From contig NW_027192204.1 in NCBI RefSeq assembly GCF_041956535.1, positions 133,069-197,068 on the forward strand: 64,000 bases of DNA, given 5' to 3'. Below are positions 53,701 through 64,000 of the stretch, piece by piece; within the stretch, counting starts at the first letter, position 1, and each line of letters opens with the position of its first letter. The translations under genes were made by a program, and so were the position numbers. The notes under the pieces are model-generated. The model was not told where the DNA came from. It did no database searches and saw only the letters and a program-made list of their open reading frames with translations. The stretch comes from Calcarisporiella thermophila CBS 279.70 (Eukaryota; Calcarisporiellomycota).

Positions 53701-54543
53701 CAATCGTCCTCACAGTCGTTCACTATCACTGGAATATCTCCAGGACGCACTTCCCTGCTCATTCTGAAAGCTGGGAGAAATGCTCACAGATATGCCCTCT
53801 TTCCGGCACCGCTTATGAAGACGCTTGTGGTAGAGCGGGCCTTCATGCAGCATACTTTCCAAATTGAATTTTCAATGAGCGAGCATGAGGCTCCACGTCG
53901 TTACATGTTCAGCGTGGACTCCGCAGAAGTGAGGGATCGATGGCTGAAGAGATTTGGTGAAGCCTTGGCAAACTCCTCTAAAAGCAAGCGGGAAGACAAT
54001 AATGAAGGAGCTGGTTTTCTTGATGCTCCGATGCGCTCACCTCGTCAGGCCTCAAGAAATGGGACATCACCTACCTTGCATCCTCGTCCTCCCTCTGCTA
54101 CGGAGCTATTAAGTCAACCACTCCCTGCTCCACCTTCTCCATCCACCCCTACAGCACTTGAAGATCAAAACACCCCCGTGGCCCCTTGGAGACAGCAGCA
54201 GCAGCAGCAACAGCAACAACAAAATCGCCAGGAAATGTCACAGCGTATTGGTTTACGCTTTATGCCAGAGCCACTTGAGCACCTCGAGATTACGCGAGCT
54301 CGTGCAAATTCTAGTGGGGAAGCAAATAGTGCCCATTCAAATCACTTATTACCCCCGAACTCTGCTACCGCAAATAGCTCATTGGCTGCTGCACTTGCCG
54401 TGACTCAGCGGGCAAGACAGCGTGCCCGTTCGCCTTTGGGTGATCAAGCCATGACTACGGCCTCTGCGCTTCATAGTTTGGGACTGGTGGGCAGTGGTGG
54501 TTACACAGCCCGTCCTCCCTTCGGAGGACAAAACAATTCATAG
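50705..54543 (+). CDS. Sec7-PH protein, probable Arf-GEF homologue
   Basis: Large cytosolic protein, 1254 aa, from exons 50705-53207 and 53282-54543. The first 600 residues are Ser/Pro-rich and disordered, with RRSRSLSNLRDQLKKVTFD, a possible 14-3-3 or kinase site. The Sec7-like domain is at about residues 690-825: GIDYLISKG, SPAGIARFLLKTADLNRTQLGLYLS, GLRLDEAWRLILLTVRLPQDRAAADYFMEAFCARW. A PH-like domain follows (about 915-1060) with RRYMFSVDSAEVRDRWLKRF. A poly-Gln run lies near 54193-54220. The segment aligned with the catalytic glutamate finger (G-E-R-E in ARNO) reads S-M-R-E-N and is two residues shorter, and the second motif reads MWLNARV instead of xMLNTDxH. Activity may be weak or lost. 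Closest architecture: yeast Syt1/Yel1-type Arf-GEFs. Confidence 0.8.
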
Positions 54544-55352
54544 GATCTTTATACTTCATATATATTCATTTTTTAATATATACTAAACTATTTTAATAGA
54601 TATTGGCTTTCCTTTGTAAGAAAATATATAACAATATGAAGGATATTGGAAGAAAGACTTTTTTTGCATGTTTTCTTTGTTTGAAAAATACCCTTAATAT
54701 ATTTTATCACAACTTTTGACACTTCAATGTTTTCTTAAGGACTTTAATTTATTATTATTTTGCTTTCAAGGTATTTTGAGCCGCATATTGACTTTGATTT
54801 TGTTTAGATCAGAATATAGAATTTGGGCAGTATCCGATCTGGTTTATTTAAAGGACGCATCTTTTTTCTTTCAAATAAACCACTAATTATCCAGGGCACT
54901 CTGCCACCATGTTTTTAACCGAACTTATTTATGGGAGCTTTAAATTCTTCCCTACTCGACTGGCACTGATTTTCGTTTTCCGGCCAAGAGCCGTTAAATA
55001 CGACTTTTTAAGCTTTTATGTTGAGAAGAGCTGATACTAAGCTTGGTAGTTTAATCTTTTATAATACCGGCAAGCTGAATAAGTTAGCATGATTCCGTTG
55101 GATATACTATCTAATTACAATATCTCTGCATACAGTAATACTGTAATTTTTCATGGGTCAATTTCTGAATATACCCCAATCTCATTTTTAAATATGGCGG
55201 AATATTTCTTCGGTGGCTTAGGTTCAATTCCTTCACATGCCTCCATAGACTAACATTTTTAAGACGGTCTTGAAATTCTCACCTTTCCATTGCAATAATT
55301 TTTCACTCGTAACGTTCATCAGTAGCACACTCTTTACTTTTAGCAAATCGTG
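54544..55352. other. Intergenic, Sec7-PH 3' / PEX11 promoter
   Basis: 809 bp, AT-rich. No gene or RNA recognised; the minus ORF at 55233-55568 is a shadow over PEX11 exon 1. Confidence 0.45.
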
Positions 55353-56219
55353 ATGTCTCAAGCACTCGTAGAGCATTTTCTCCGATACACAGCAACTACA
55401 GTCGGTCGTGACAAAGTGTATCGGGCCATCCAATATTGGGCACGATTTTATGCGTGGTATTCGCTGCGCAAAGGCGGCTCGAAAGAGCAGGTCGAAAGAT
55501 GGAATAACTTGAAGAATGCGATTGGCCTTACGCGTAAACGTAAGCATTCTCGGACTCTTATTTCCCACTTATATTACATTTGGTCGTTAATTACTTTTGT
55601 GTTTCCGGGCAGTGATGCGGGTGGCTAAACCCGTAGAACATCTCAATCTTGCGGTGAAATCTCTTTCACTCGAAGACGACATCCTGCGAATCTGTACCAT
55701 AGGGCGTCAGCTCGGTTATGCGGGATTCCTCTTCTTTGATATGCTCCTCTGGATACATGGTGCCAAGGTTTATAATTTCAAAAACGTCAAGCGTTACTCC
55801 GATTTCTCCAACCGCTTCTGGCTTGCCGGTTTGATCTTCTCAGCAATTGGAAGCGCACACAAATACCGCATAACCTCGATGCATCTGCAGGTGGTGGAGC
55901 GTCGACACCGTGCGGCCGTTTCGCTTGAGAAGGTCGATGCAGACTACAGCGTTCAGCGCCAGACTCTCACTAGAGATCGCAATGCGGCCTCGAAGCAGTT
56001 CGTGCAAGATGCACTGGATATGCTGATTCCAGCATTTAACTTGGAATTGGTGAACTTGGATGATGGGATAGTTGGTTTAGCTGGGTAAAATGAATATCCG
56101 ATTTTAATCTTTTATTCTTGTATTGTATGCGCGAAGCTAACGACCTCTATCCTAATAGAACGGTTACTTCCATCATGGGTATCAAAGACCAATGGGCCAA
56201 AGTCAGTATTCGCAAGTGA
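55353..56219 (+). CDS. PEX11: Peroxisomal membrane protein PEX11
   Basis: Elongates and divides peroxisomes. Exons 55353-55539, 55613-56084 and 56159-56219 join exactly to 239 aa. N-terminal amphipathic region: MSQALVEHFLRYTATTVGRDKVYRAIQYWARFYAWY, the membrane-curving helix of PEX11. Then LLWIHGAKVYNF, SNRFWLAGLIFSAIGSAHKY, and LDMLIPAFNLELVNLDDGIVGLAGTVTSIMGIKDQWAKV, the conserved C-terminal membrane segment. With the acyl-CoA oxidase this window holds two peroxisomal beta-oxidation-related genes, 43 kb apart. Confidence 0.95.
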
Positions 56220-56696
56220 AGAACAGAGGAGAACTAGTGATTTTTTTTTTATGTGTTTATAAAATATATGAAATATACGATAGCAATTTCAACCGTAATA
56301 TATTGATTAATTCAAAACTCTTTGACCCGATATTCAATTATTATATTTACATACGATGTTATTCATTTTGAAAGTATCCAAAGAGGAAAAAAAAAAATGG
56401 AAAACACGGTTTCTCAAAAGGTAAGCAAGAAATAATAAAAAAAATAGAAAGTGACAGTCAAAAAAAGATAAATCCTTAGCTTCCTCTATTTTCATCTCAG
56501 TTTTCTAGCCCAGCACAACTGGATGATTAGCCGGAAAAATAAGGTAGACACAAAGACATTCTATCTCCGGCCAATGCATTAAAGGATCTAAAAAATTTAG
56601 AGTTGATTGGGGAACAGAGATAAAAGGAAAAGATATCACAAAAATATATATATAAGGTTAAAAAAAACTATAAGGATAAACACCGATTTATATTCT
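56220..56696. other. Convergent 3' region, PEX11 / bZIP
   Basis: 477 bp, A-rich runs, between two 3' ends. No gene seen. Confidence 0.5.
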
Positions 56697-57596
56697 TTAG
56701 CAATCTCCGGATAACACCCTAACGGCAAGCGCTCGATGAGCTAGTTCTAGCTGCTCCTCGAGTTTGCGGACTCTATCCTCGCGTTCCACCTCGCGAGCTT
56801 CCATCGCTTGGCGTTCACTCTCCATGACGGCAATGCGAAGTAGGAGCTGAGACTTTTCATCCTCAAGCTCACCCACACGACGTTCGAGCGTCTCCATTTT
56901 CATTAGCTTGCGCAACCGAGAGCGTCGTGCAGCTTCGGTGTTCTTTTGGCGCTTGCGGGCGAGCTCATCTTCAGGTGACAAGGGAAGCTCATGCTTCTTG
57001 CTGACTTCCGTAGCCGCAACTGAGGTAGGACTTTGGGTAGAGCAACGCCCCGAAACCGTGGACGATCCAGTAAGTGGGGGGGTGGGTAAGCGGGTCTCCT
57101 TTCGACTTCTGGTAGTCGAAGCCATCAATAGGGATTTAGTCTCTCTCTCATTCTTGGGATTCAACCGTGAGGCAAGTCCCCATGGAGGGGTGGGGAGAGG
57201 AGATACCGCGGCTTGCTGCGCTAGTTGTGGTGAGTCCCAGGGAATGGTCATAGATCCTCCGGAAAACCCTTCACTCTCGTTATCGTGTTTCTCTTCGCTC
57301 GATTCTCTAACCTCTTCAACTATGGGTACATCATCAAAGAGTGGCCGCGACATCCAGTCCTCCTCAAGAGTAGGCAGCGCGGGAGAATGCAAAGAGGATG
57401 AGGTAGACGATCTAGGCGAAGGTGTGTAGGAATGTGAGGTGGCAGAGGGGGGTGTTGATTGGGATGCCGAGGAAGGGGAGGAAAAAAGCGAGAGCTTGGG
57501 TGAGACGCAGGTGGCTAGCAGTTTCTCCAGCATGACAGCAACGTTTGGCTCCTCTTGAGAAGAGTAGGCAGTAATGGTGTTGGCGGTTGATGTCAT
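56697..57596 (-). CDS. GCN4: Gcn4/CPC1-type bZIP activator
   Basis: Transcription factor of general amino-acid control, 299 aa, single exon. Basic region: KRQKNTEAARRSRLRKL, with the NTEAARRSR core of Gcn4/CpcA, at about residues 212-230. Leucine zipper: METLERRVGELEDEKSQLLLRIAVMESE, continuing in a longer coil to the end. The N-terminus holds acidic and hydrophobic patches (WMSRPLFDDVPIVEEV) suited to activation, and PLPTPPWG/RLPTPPLTG, which resemble the LPTPP phosphodegron recognised by Cdc4/Fbw7 in Gcn4. The leader carries three upstream ORFs (next entries), as in GCN4. Ile/Leu spacing and the long C-terminal coil look basidiomycete-like, but this is an impression. Confidence 0.88.
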   Translation of the reverse strand: MTSTANTITAYSSQEEPNVAVMLEKLLATCVSPKLSLFSSPSSASQSTPPSATSHSYTPSPRSSTSSSLHSPALPTLEEDWMSRPLFDDVPIVEEVRESSEEKHDNESEGFSGGSMTIPWDSPQLAQQAAVSPLPTPPWGLASRLNPKNERETKSLLMASTTRSRKETRLPTPPLTGSSTVSGRCSTQSPTSVAATEVSKKHELPLSPEDELARKRQKNTEAARRSRLRKLMKMETLERRVGELEDEKSQLLLRIAVMESERQAMEAREVEREDRVRKLEEQLELAHRALAVRVLSGDC

Positions 57597-57626
57597 TTTG
57601 CAATAGTTAATAAAATAGTTAATTAA

Positions 57627-57740
57627 TTAAGACAGCTTTGGTGGGATTCGTAATGGAAGTAAAGCAGGCTGACTGGGGTGTTGAAGGTGTGCAACTTTAG
57701 CAGTTGGTAAAGGTGTAGAAAATAGGTGCATGATAGGCAT
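57627..57740 (-). promoter_or_regulatory. uORF3 of bZIP leader (37 codons)
   Basis: ATG at 57740 opens a 37-codon frame ending TAA at 57627-57629, 30 nt before the main ATG. It contains LQHPSQPALLPLR. By its position and length it is the likely inhibitory uORF. Translational control is inferred from GCN4/CPC1. Confidence 0.6.
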
Positions 57741-57772
57741 TGAAAAAATAGATAGTATCGCGCTCGAGGGAG

Positions 57773-57796
57773 TTAACGTACAGTCGTCTGTACCAT
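57773..57796 (-). promoter_or_regulatory. uORF2 of bZIP leader (7 codons)
   Basis: MVQTTVR stop. Its ATG overlaps the stop codon of uORF1 (TAATG), the arrangement that favours termination-reinitiation. Confidence 0.55.
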
Positions 57797-57828
57797 TAAG
57801 CTCTGAAAATAGTTATCATAGGGACCAT
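57796..57828 (-). promoter_or_regulatory. uORF1 of bZIP leader (10 codons)
   Basis: MVPMITIFRA stop; the first ATG seen in the leader. Short first uORFs of this kind permit resumed scanning in GCN4-type leaders. Confidence 0.55.
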
Positions 57829-58549
57829 GCAACAGAAAAACAGGCGTACAAGATCAAGATAGAGTTGAGCAATAGGAGATGGAATAGGAAATTAGTAATA
57901 ATTAATTAAATTGGGCAGAGTTTCAGAGTAGAATTTAAGAGGAGGGAAGAGAGCAGAAGAAAAAGTGAATGGAGAGAGAAGGAGGTCCAGCGCACGCCAA
58001 CACTTTTATTCATTTTGAAAAATGTTAAAAAGTTAATAAAAAAATTTATTACTTTGGGTGGTCCAACCAAAGTTTGTATTCATACAAGGCTTAGAGGTTT
58101 TTTAACAGTTCGCCGAAAATCGGAGGATGAGTAAATTTTCTTATTTTGTGAGTAATCTTGTTCTATTCATTCCCAATGCCAAGCGGATAATTTTTCTCTA
58201 TAGGCCGTAGGAATAAAATCAATACATTAAGAAACAGGTCGGGGACTGCATCTAAAACGTATCATATTCGAATATTTCTTATATGTATTTATTTGAAACG
58301 AAACAAAATGCAGCACTACAGAGTATTTCATATGTTGGCACTGATTGTCGTCACCATTGTCCGGATAAATAGATTAAGCACGGAAAGGGTCGCGTGCCCC
58401 GAGCCAGTGGTTATTAGAAAATTCTCCCCGCAAAAGCGGGAATTTAAGAATGGAAGCAAAGACGTCATACAAGGTTAAGCGAGAGGTAATTATCCACCGA
58501 AATTTTATTATATAAGAGATAATAGGCTATTATAAACAATACATATATT
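57829..58549. promoter_or_regulatory. bZIP promoter and SWD3 3' region
   Basis: 721 bp. On the bZIP sense strand, 57830-58000 is pyrimidine-rich and without ATG, consistent with the start of a long leader. The small plus-strand ORF at 58293-58478 shows no known motif. The SWD3 3' UTR lies near 58500. Confidence 0.45.
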
Positions 58550-60459
<1,910 letters not shown>

Positions 60460-63400
60460 TCAGTTGGCCTTGAACTCCAACCGAACGCGAATCTTGCCTT
60501 CTCCTCCATTCTTCAAAGGTATCCAGGTGTCGGCAACTGGCCGCGCGGGTCCAACGAGTTCGAAGACCTTGAGCTCGCATTCCCCAATCGGCTCATCAGA
60601 TCCAAGAGTATTGTGATCTTTCAAGTGGAAGTCGAGAATGCTATTTGCCGAGTTGATGTTGACTTTGAAGTCTTCATTCCACCGAGGCACAAGGGTTTTC
60701 TTGATATGTTTAGACTTATACACGGGCTTCTTGTCGAGCGAAACCTTTACATATGGATCACTAAAGCCATTTCGGTCTGCTCCAATCAGATCTGCAGAAT
60801 AGTGTTTGTAAAAATATACTCAGTCAAATAACGGTTAAGATGAAATATCTTTGAGAAACACTTGCCTTTTGCCTCGACGAGCGTCACAGTCAACACACCA
60901 GAAGAAGCGGCAATGGCAGTTTCCTTAGAGGGATAAGGAGGTGGAAGCTGCGAGGAATTTGCCGATGGATACTGAGAGAGGTTGGGGGCGATATTGGGAG
61001 GAGCGGCATGGAGGGGAACAACATCGGGCTCAGCGTATGGTTTGGAATCAGATGGTGGTGGCGGCGGTGGGATATCCTGTGGGGTGACATGTTCAGGGGA
61101 CGTTGATTCTTTGACTGGAATTGGTGGAGCTGGGGCAGTTCTTGCCGGAACCATCTCGGCCATTGGATCTCGTTGCTTGTCCCTACGTATAAGGCCGATT
61201 CCGGATCCTACTAGATTCTTTGCACCAGATAAAGCCATTGTCGGCGCACTGGTTAAAGCCCGTGTAGCGGTAGCAGAGAAAGTTGCAGTAGGCTCTCCGC
61301 GGTATACTAGACGCTCAGGAGTAAAGAGCAAGCGGATGCGCACAGTTCCCTGGGTAGAAAGCGCGTAGTCTTTGGTATGGCTCGAAAAAGGCTCCAGAGA
61401 GCCCAGCTCAATGCTGGCAGTGCCAAGGGATTTCGGTTGTCCGACACGATTCCAATCGAACACTTCGGCAACAAAGTTGGCCCGCATGCGTGAGGGCTAA
61501 TATTGAGAAGAGAAAATGATTAGCTTGTGTTATATTTGTAATGGAAGATTCTGTAATAAGGGTTCGCACCACTTCAATTGTAAAGGACGTCTTTGCAAAA
61601 TCCGGATCCAGCGTTTTTTTCATGGGCTCCGACTTAAACACTCGCTCTCCGTTTAGTGTGAAAGTGACAAATGGATCGCTTGTGCCGGACCGATCCGCAG
61701 CCAACAGCCCTCTACAGTTAATCAGCGTCACCTGCAATTGCCCTTGGTTTTCCATACGCTCCTCAGGCTCCAGCACTACATCGGGCACCGGGAGATACTT
61801 GACCGTGACCAATAAGTTTGCGTCCGATTGCTTAAATGGCACCCATACCCCCTCTTCGTCCTTGAGCGTGCGTACCGCATCCAGGACCTTTGTCTCCCAC
61901 ACTGCAAACGTGTTATCCCGTTTCTGCTCCTCGTCAGCATGTTGACGTAACCGTAATCGAATGGTTGCAAAATCTAACTCCTTCACAAAAACCGCACCAG
62001 TTTGGCGGAATCTAAGGACTTGACCCTTGAGCTTCTGAGTCGAAAACTGAGGGAACAGCGAGTCGGCAGTAAGGTCGCAGTGTGCATGCACTCGGTTTAC
62101 CGTTTTCACCTCGTGAATCGTAACCAATAACAGTCCGGATTGGTGTTTGAGTGCCTCCTCTACGTTATCTCCATCCTGCTCACTCTCCTTTGGCGTGAGC
62201 GCCGGGAAAAAGCTTGCTTCATAATGTATCTCACCCTTCACGGATCCACTTCGTAGCGATGACAATCCTGCCCATTTATCAACCGTCTTCCCTTGCTTGT
62301 AAACCAACTGCTTTTTATTTTCCCCCTCAGTTTCTTCGCCATTCCCTACTGGCTTTACCTCCTCCACCACAATCAACTCTCTTAAATCAACATCCGTCAC
62401 ACCCAAGCTGCGATCTTTCGACATTCTCTGATAATCCATCACCTCAATGCGTAACCCTTCACGAGCACTATACACGGGGACATATAGTATCTCATGCCAC
62501 TCTGGGTTCAATTCGTCGTCAATATGCTTCGTACGAGCACGGATTGCTTTCCCTGAAACAATTCTCGCATATGGATCGGATTTGCCCCCGGAAGCTGCCT
62601 CAACGTTTCTCAGCTCTCGGGCACTTAGTATCTTGAATCGCACCACTCCAATCGGAGGCCCCAGGGTGCCTCCCGTATTCATCGCCATTTCAGGATTCAG
62701 ACTTACAGGCCTCCACGTCGCGCTCACGCGTACCTCCCCTCCGTTATCTTCCAGTCGCATCCAGCCCCCTCCACTCTCAATCAATTTCATAAGCCCTTCA
62801 TTCCATTGCCCAATGACAGGATCCTCCGCAAATCCTCGATCATCCTTCAGTATTAAGCTGAGATGCGTATTCCTGCGGTCCAACACTAACATCTCAAAAG
62901 AGTGCTCCCAAGTGGGGTCGTTGGTACGCTTGCGAATCTTAGTGCGGCACTTCTCCATCCCATTCACGCGTACCACTGCATATGGACTCCACTTGCCAAC
63001 CATGGAACGCGATGCATCAAGATGTTTCGCCTGATGAAGCGTGAAACGCAACACACCCGTATTAGAGGGAGGCGGCTGCTCCAAAGTTCCGTCATCGAGT
63101 TTGCGAGGAGTAAACACGGGATAATATATTAGATCCGCCTTTAATTCACCAGCTGGCTTTCCTTCATGATTCACGCAGAGAGTTAGATTTTCTTGGATAG
63201 GTGAATCTTCAAGGGTTGTGAGATCGAATTGGGCGGTCCCCATATGATAATCTTTGAAGTTGGGATTATAGTCCATCACCTCGAAATTAAGAGGTGCGTC
63301 CACTGCGCTTAACAAGAAGAAATGTGTTTCATCCCAACGTGGGCTCGTCGTGTCTTCCTTGTGTGCTGTACGGCCCAGCTCCTTGGTACCAATGAAGAAA

Positions 63401-64000
63401 CGCACATAGGGGTCAGATTTACCAAATAACTCCGAGTTGCGAAGACGCTAGAAAAAAAGGGGAGAAGGGGGATATTCGAGTTAACTGAAAAAATAAAGCG
63501 GCTCCTTTAAATTGGCACTCACCTGAGCACTGTACAATGTGACTTGGAGAACGCCGTGAGCGCTGTCAGCTGGCATTGCCGGATTGAACAAAGATTCCAG
63601 ATCGACCGTAAACACATTGGGAGCGTACATCATTGGGCCTAATGTGGCATGCAGCTGTTGGTCAATAAAAGTTGCTAACCCGGGCATGTTTGCGATGTCG
63701 AAACCAAAGGTCTCGCCTCCAATCGGCTTGAGCTTGAAGTCAATCACAGGAGGTGCCTCAAAGCTCAAACCAAATGACTTGATATGAGGAAAATTTTCGG
63801 AGAAGCGTAGTGTTACTTTTGCATTGCCGGAAAATGACATGTTCTCTACCAGAATGGGCATTCCAGCTCCAACCATTCCTTTGCCCACACGGACGGTCAA
63901 AACGATCTTGGGGTCAATGCGGTTTGCGTGGCCTTTTGATGAAGCTTTAGATTGGTGGGGTGAGAAGCTGATTTTCCAATCCATCACCGCCTCCTCAGCA
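60460..64000 (-). CDS. Tricalbin / extended synaptotagmin, 5' partial
   Basis: ER-plasma membrane tether and lipid-transfer protein. The gene runs off the window at 64000, so the N-terminal membrane hairpin and the start of the SMP domain are missing. Visible: SMP C-terminal half (WKISFSPHQ, LTVRVGKGMVGAGMPILVENMSFSGNAKVTLRF, FIDQQLHATLGPMMYAPNVFTVDLESLF), then C2 domains in order. C2-1 has SDPYVRFFIG and MGTAQFDL; C2-2 WSPYAVVRVNG; C2-3 KSDPYARIVSG, LNPEWHEILYVP and DYQRMSKDRSLG; a degenerate C2-4; C2-5 TSDPFVTFTLNG. A Pro-rich linker follows (61 kb), and C2-6 has FSDPYVKVSLD, PRWNEDFKVN and NTLGSDEPIG. Exons: 61408-63405 is the main one. Calcium-binding Asp are kept in C2-1, 3, 5 and 6. Matches yeast Tcb3-like architecture. 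Confidence 0.93.

Noticed and set aside
53467-54543. Separate gene at 53467-54543
   Set aside because: It is the in-frame continuation of the second exon of the Sec7-PH gene, which starts at 53282.

Overview
The window is nuclear DNA from a fungus. Protein genes are compact and carry short GT-AG introns (most 50-90 nt, one apparently 35 nt). The gene set is fungal: CLN-type G1 cyclin, HSE1, POP3, COX9, SAC1, tricalbin, a Gcn4-type bZIP behind upstream ORFs, a Kex2-type repeat precursor and a Cu-only SOD. MPDU1, THYN1, a cytochrome-b5 sphingolipid desaturase and a long RPAP1 argue against the Saccharomyces clade. The bZIP resembles basidiomycete Gcn4 proteins, but I cannot fix the phylum from this sequence. 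I see no transposon, CRISPR array, rRNA or confident tRNA.

Layout. 0.3-9 kb: G1 cyclin (-), THYN1 (-), C2H2 factor (+), glycerate kinase (-), MPDU1 (+) and a small secreted protein with an N-terminal His (-). 9.5-16.5 kb: acyl-CoA oxidase, HSE1 and mitochondrial L11, all (-). 17-20 kb: secreted Cu-only superoxide dismutase (+) and a broken secreted cupredoxin (+), then a poorly explained stretch. 20.6-30.4 kb: desaturase (-), mitochondrial PPR-like protein (+), RPN8 (-), tandem CCCH protein (+), COX9 (+), LST8 (+). 30.7-39 kb: RPAP1 (+), SAC1 (-), POP3 (+). 39.2-42.3 kb: an 11-unit, His-rich, Kex2-type repeat precursor (-) and NAC-alpha (-). 42.8-56.2 kb: glucosidase II alpha, a two-module CsaA-like protein, a septin, a Sec7/PH protein and PEX11, all (+). 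56.7-64 kb: Gcn4-type bZIP, SWD3/WDR5 and a tricalbin whose N-terminus lies beyond the window, all (-).

Most genes are housekeeping: TORC1/2 (LST8), COMPASS (SWD3), proteasome (RPN8), ESCRT-0 (HSE1), ER glycosylation (MPDU1, glucosidase II), ER-plasma membrane lipid contacts (SAC1, tricalbin) and peroxisomes (acyl-CoA oxidase, PEX11). The accessory part is secreted: the repeat precursor, the Cu-only SOD, the cupredoxin and the His-led protein. The strongest candidate for something undescribed is the repeat precursor at 39.2-41.0 kb. It has two interleaved unit types, dibasic cleavage sites, histidine runs and a tandem array of promoter elements. Exon joins were made by eye from splice signals and reading frame; where stated, the frame closes exactly.
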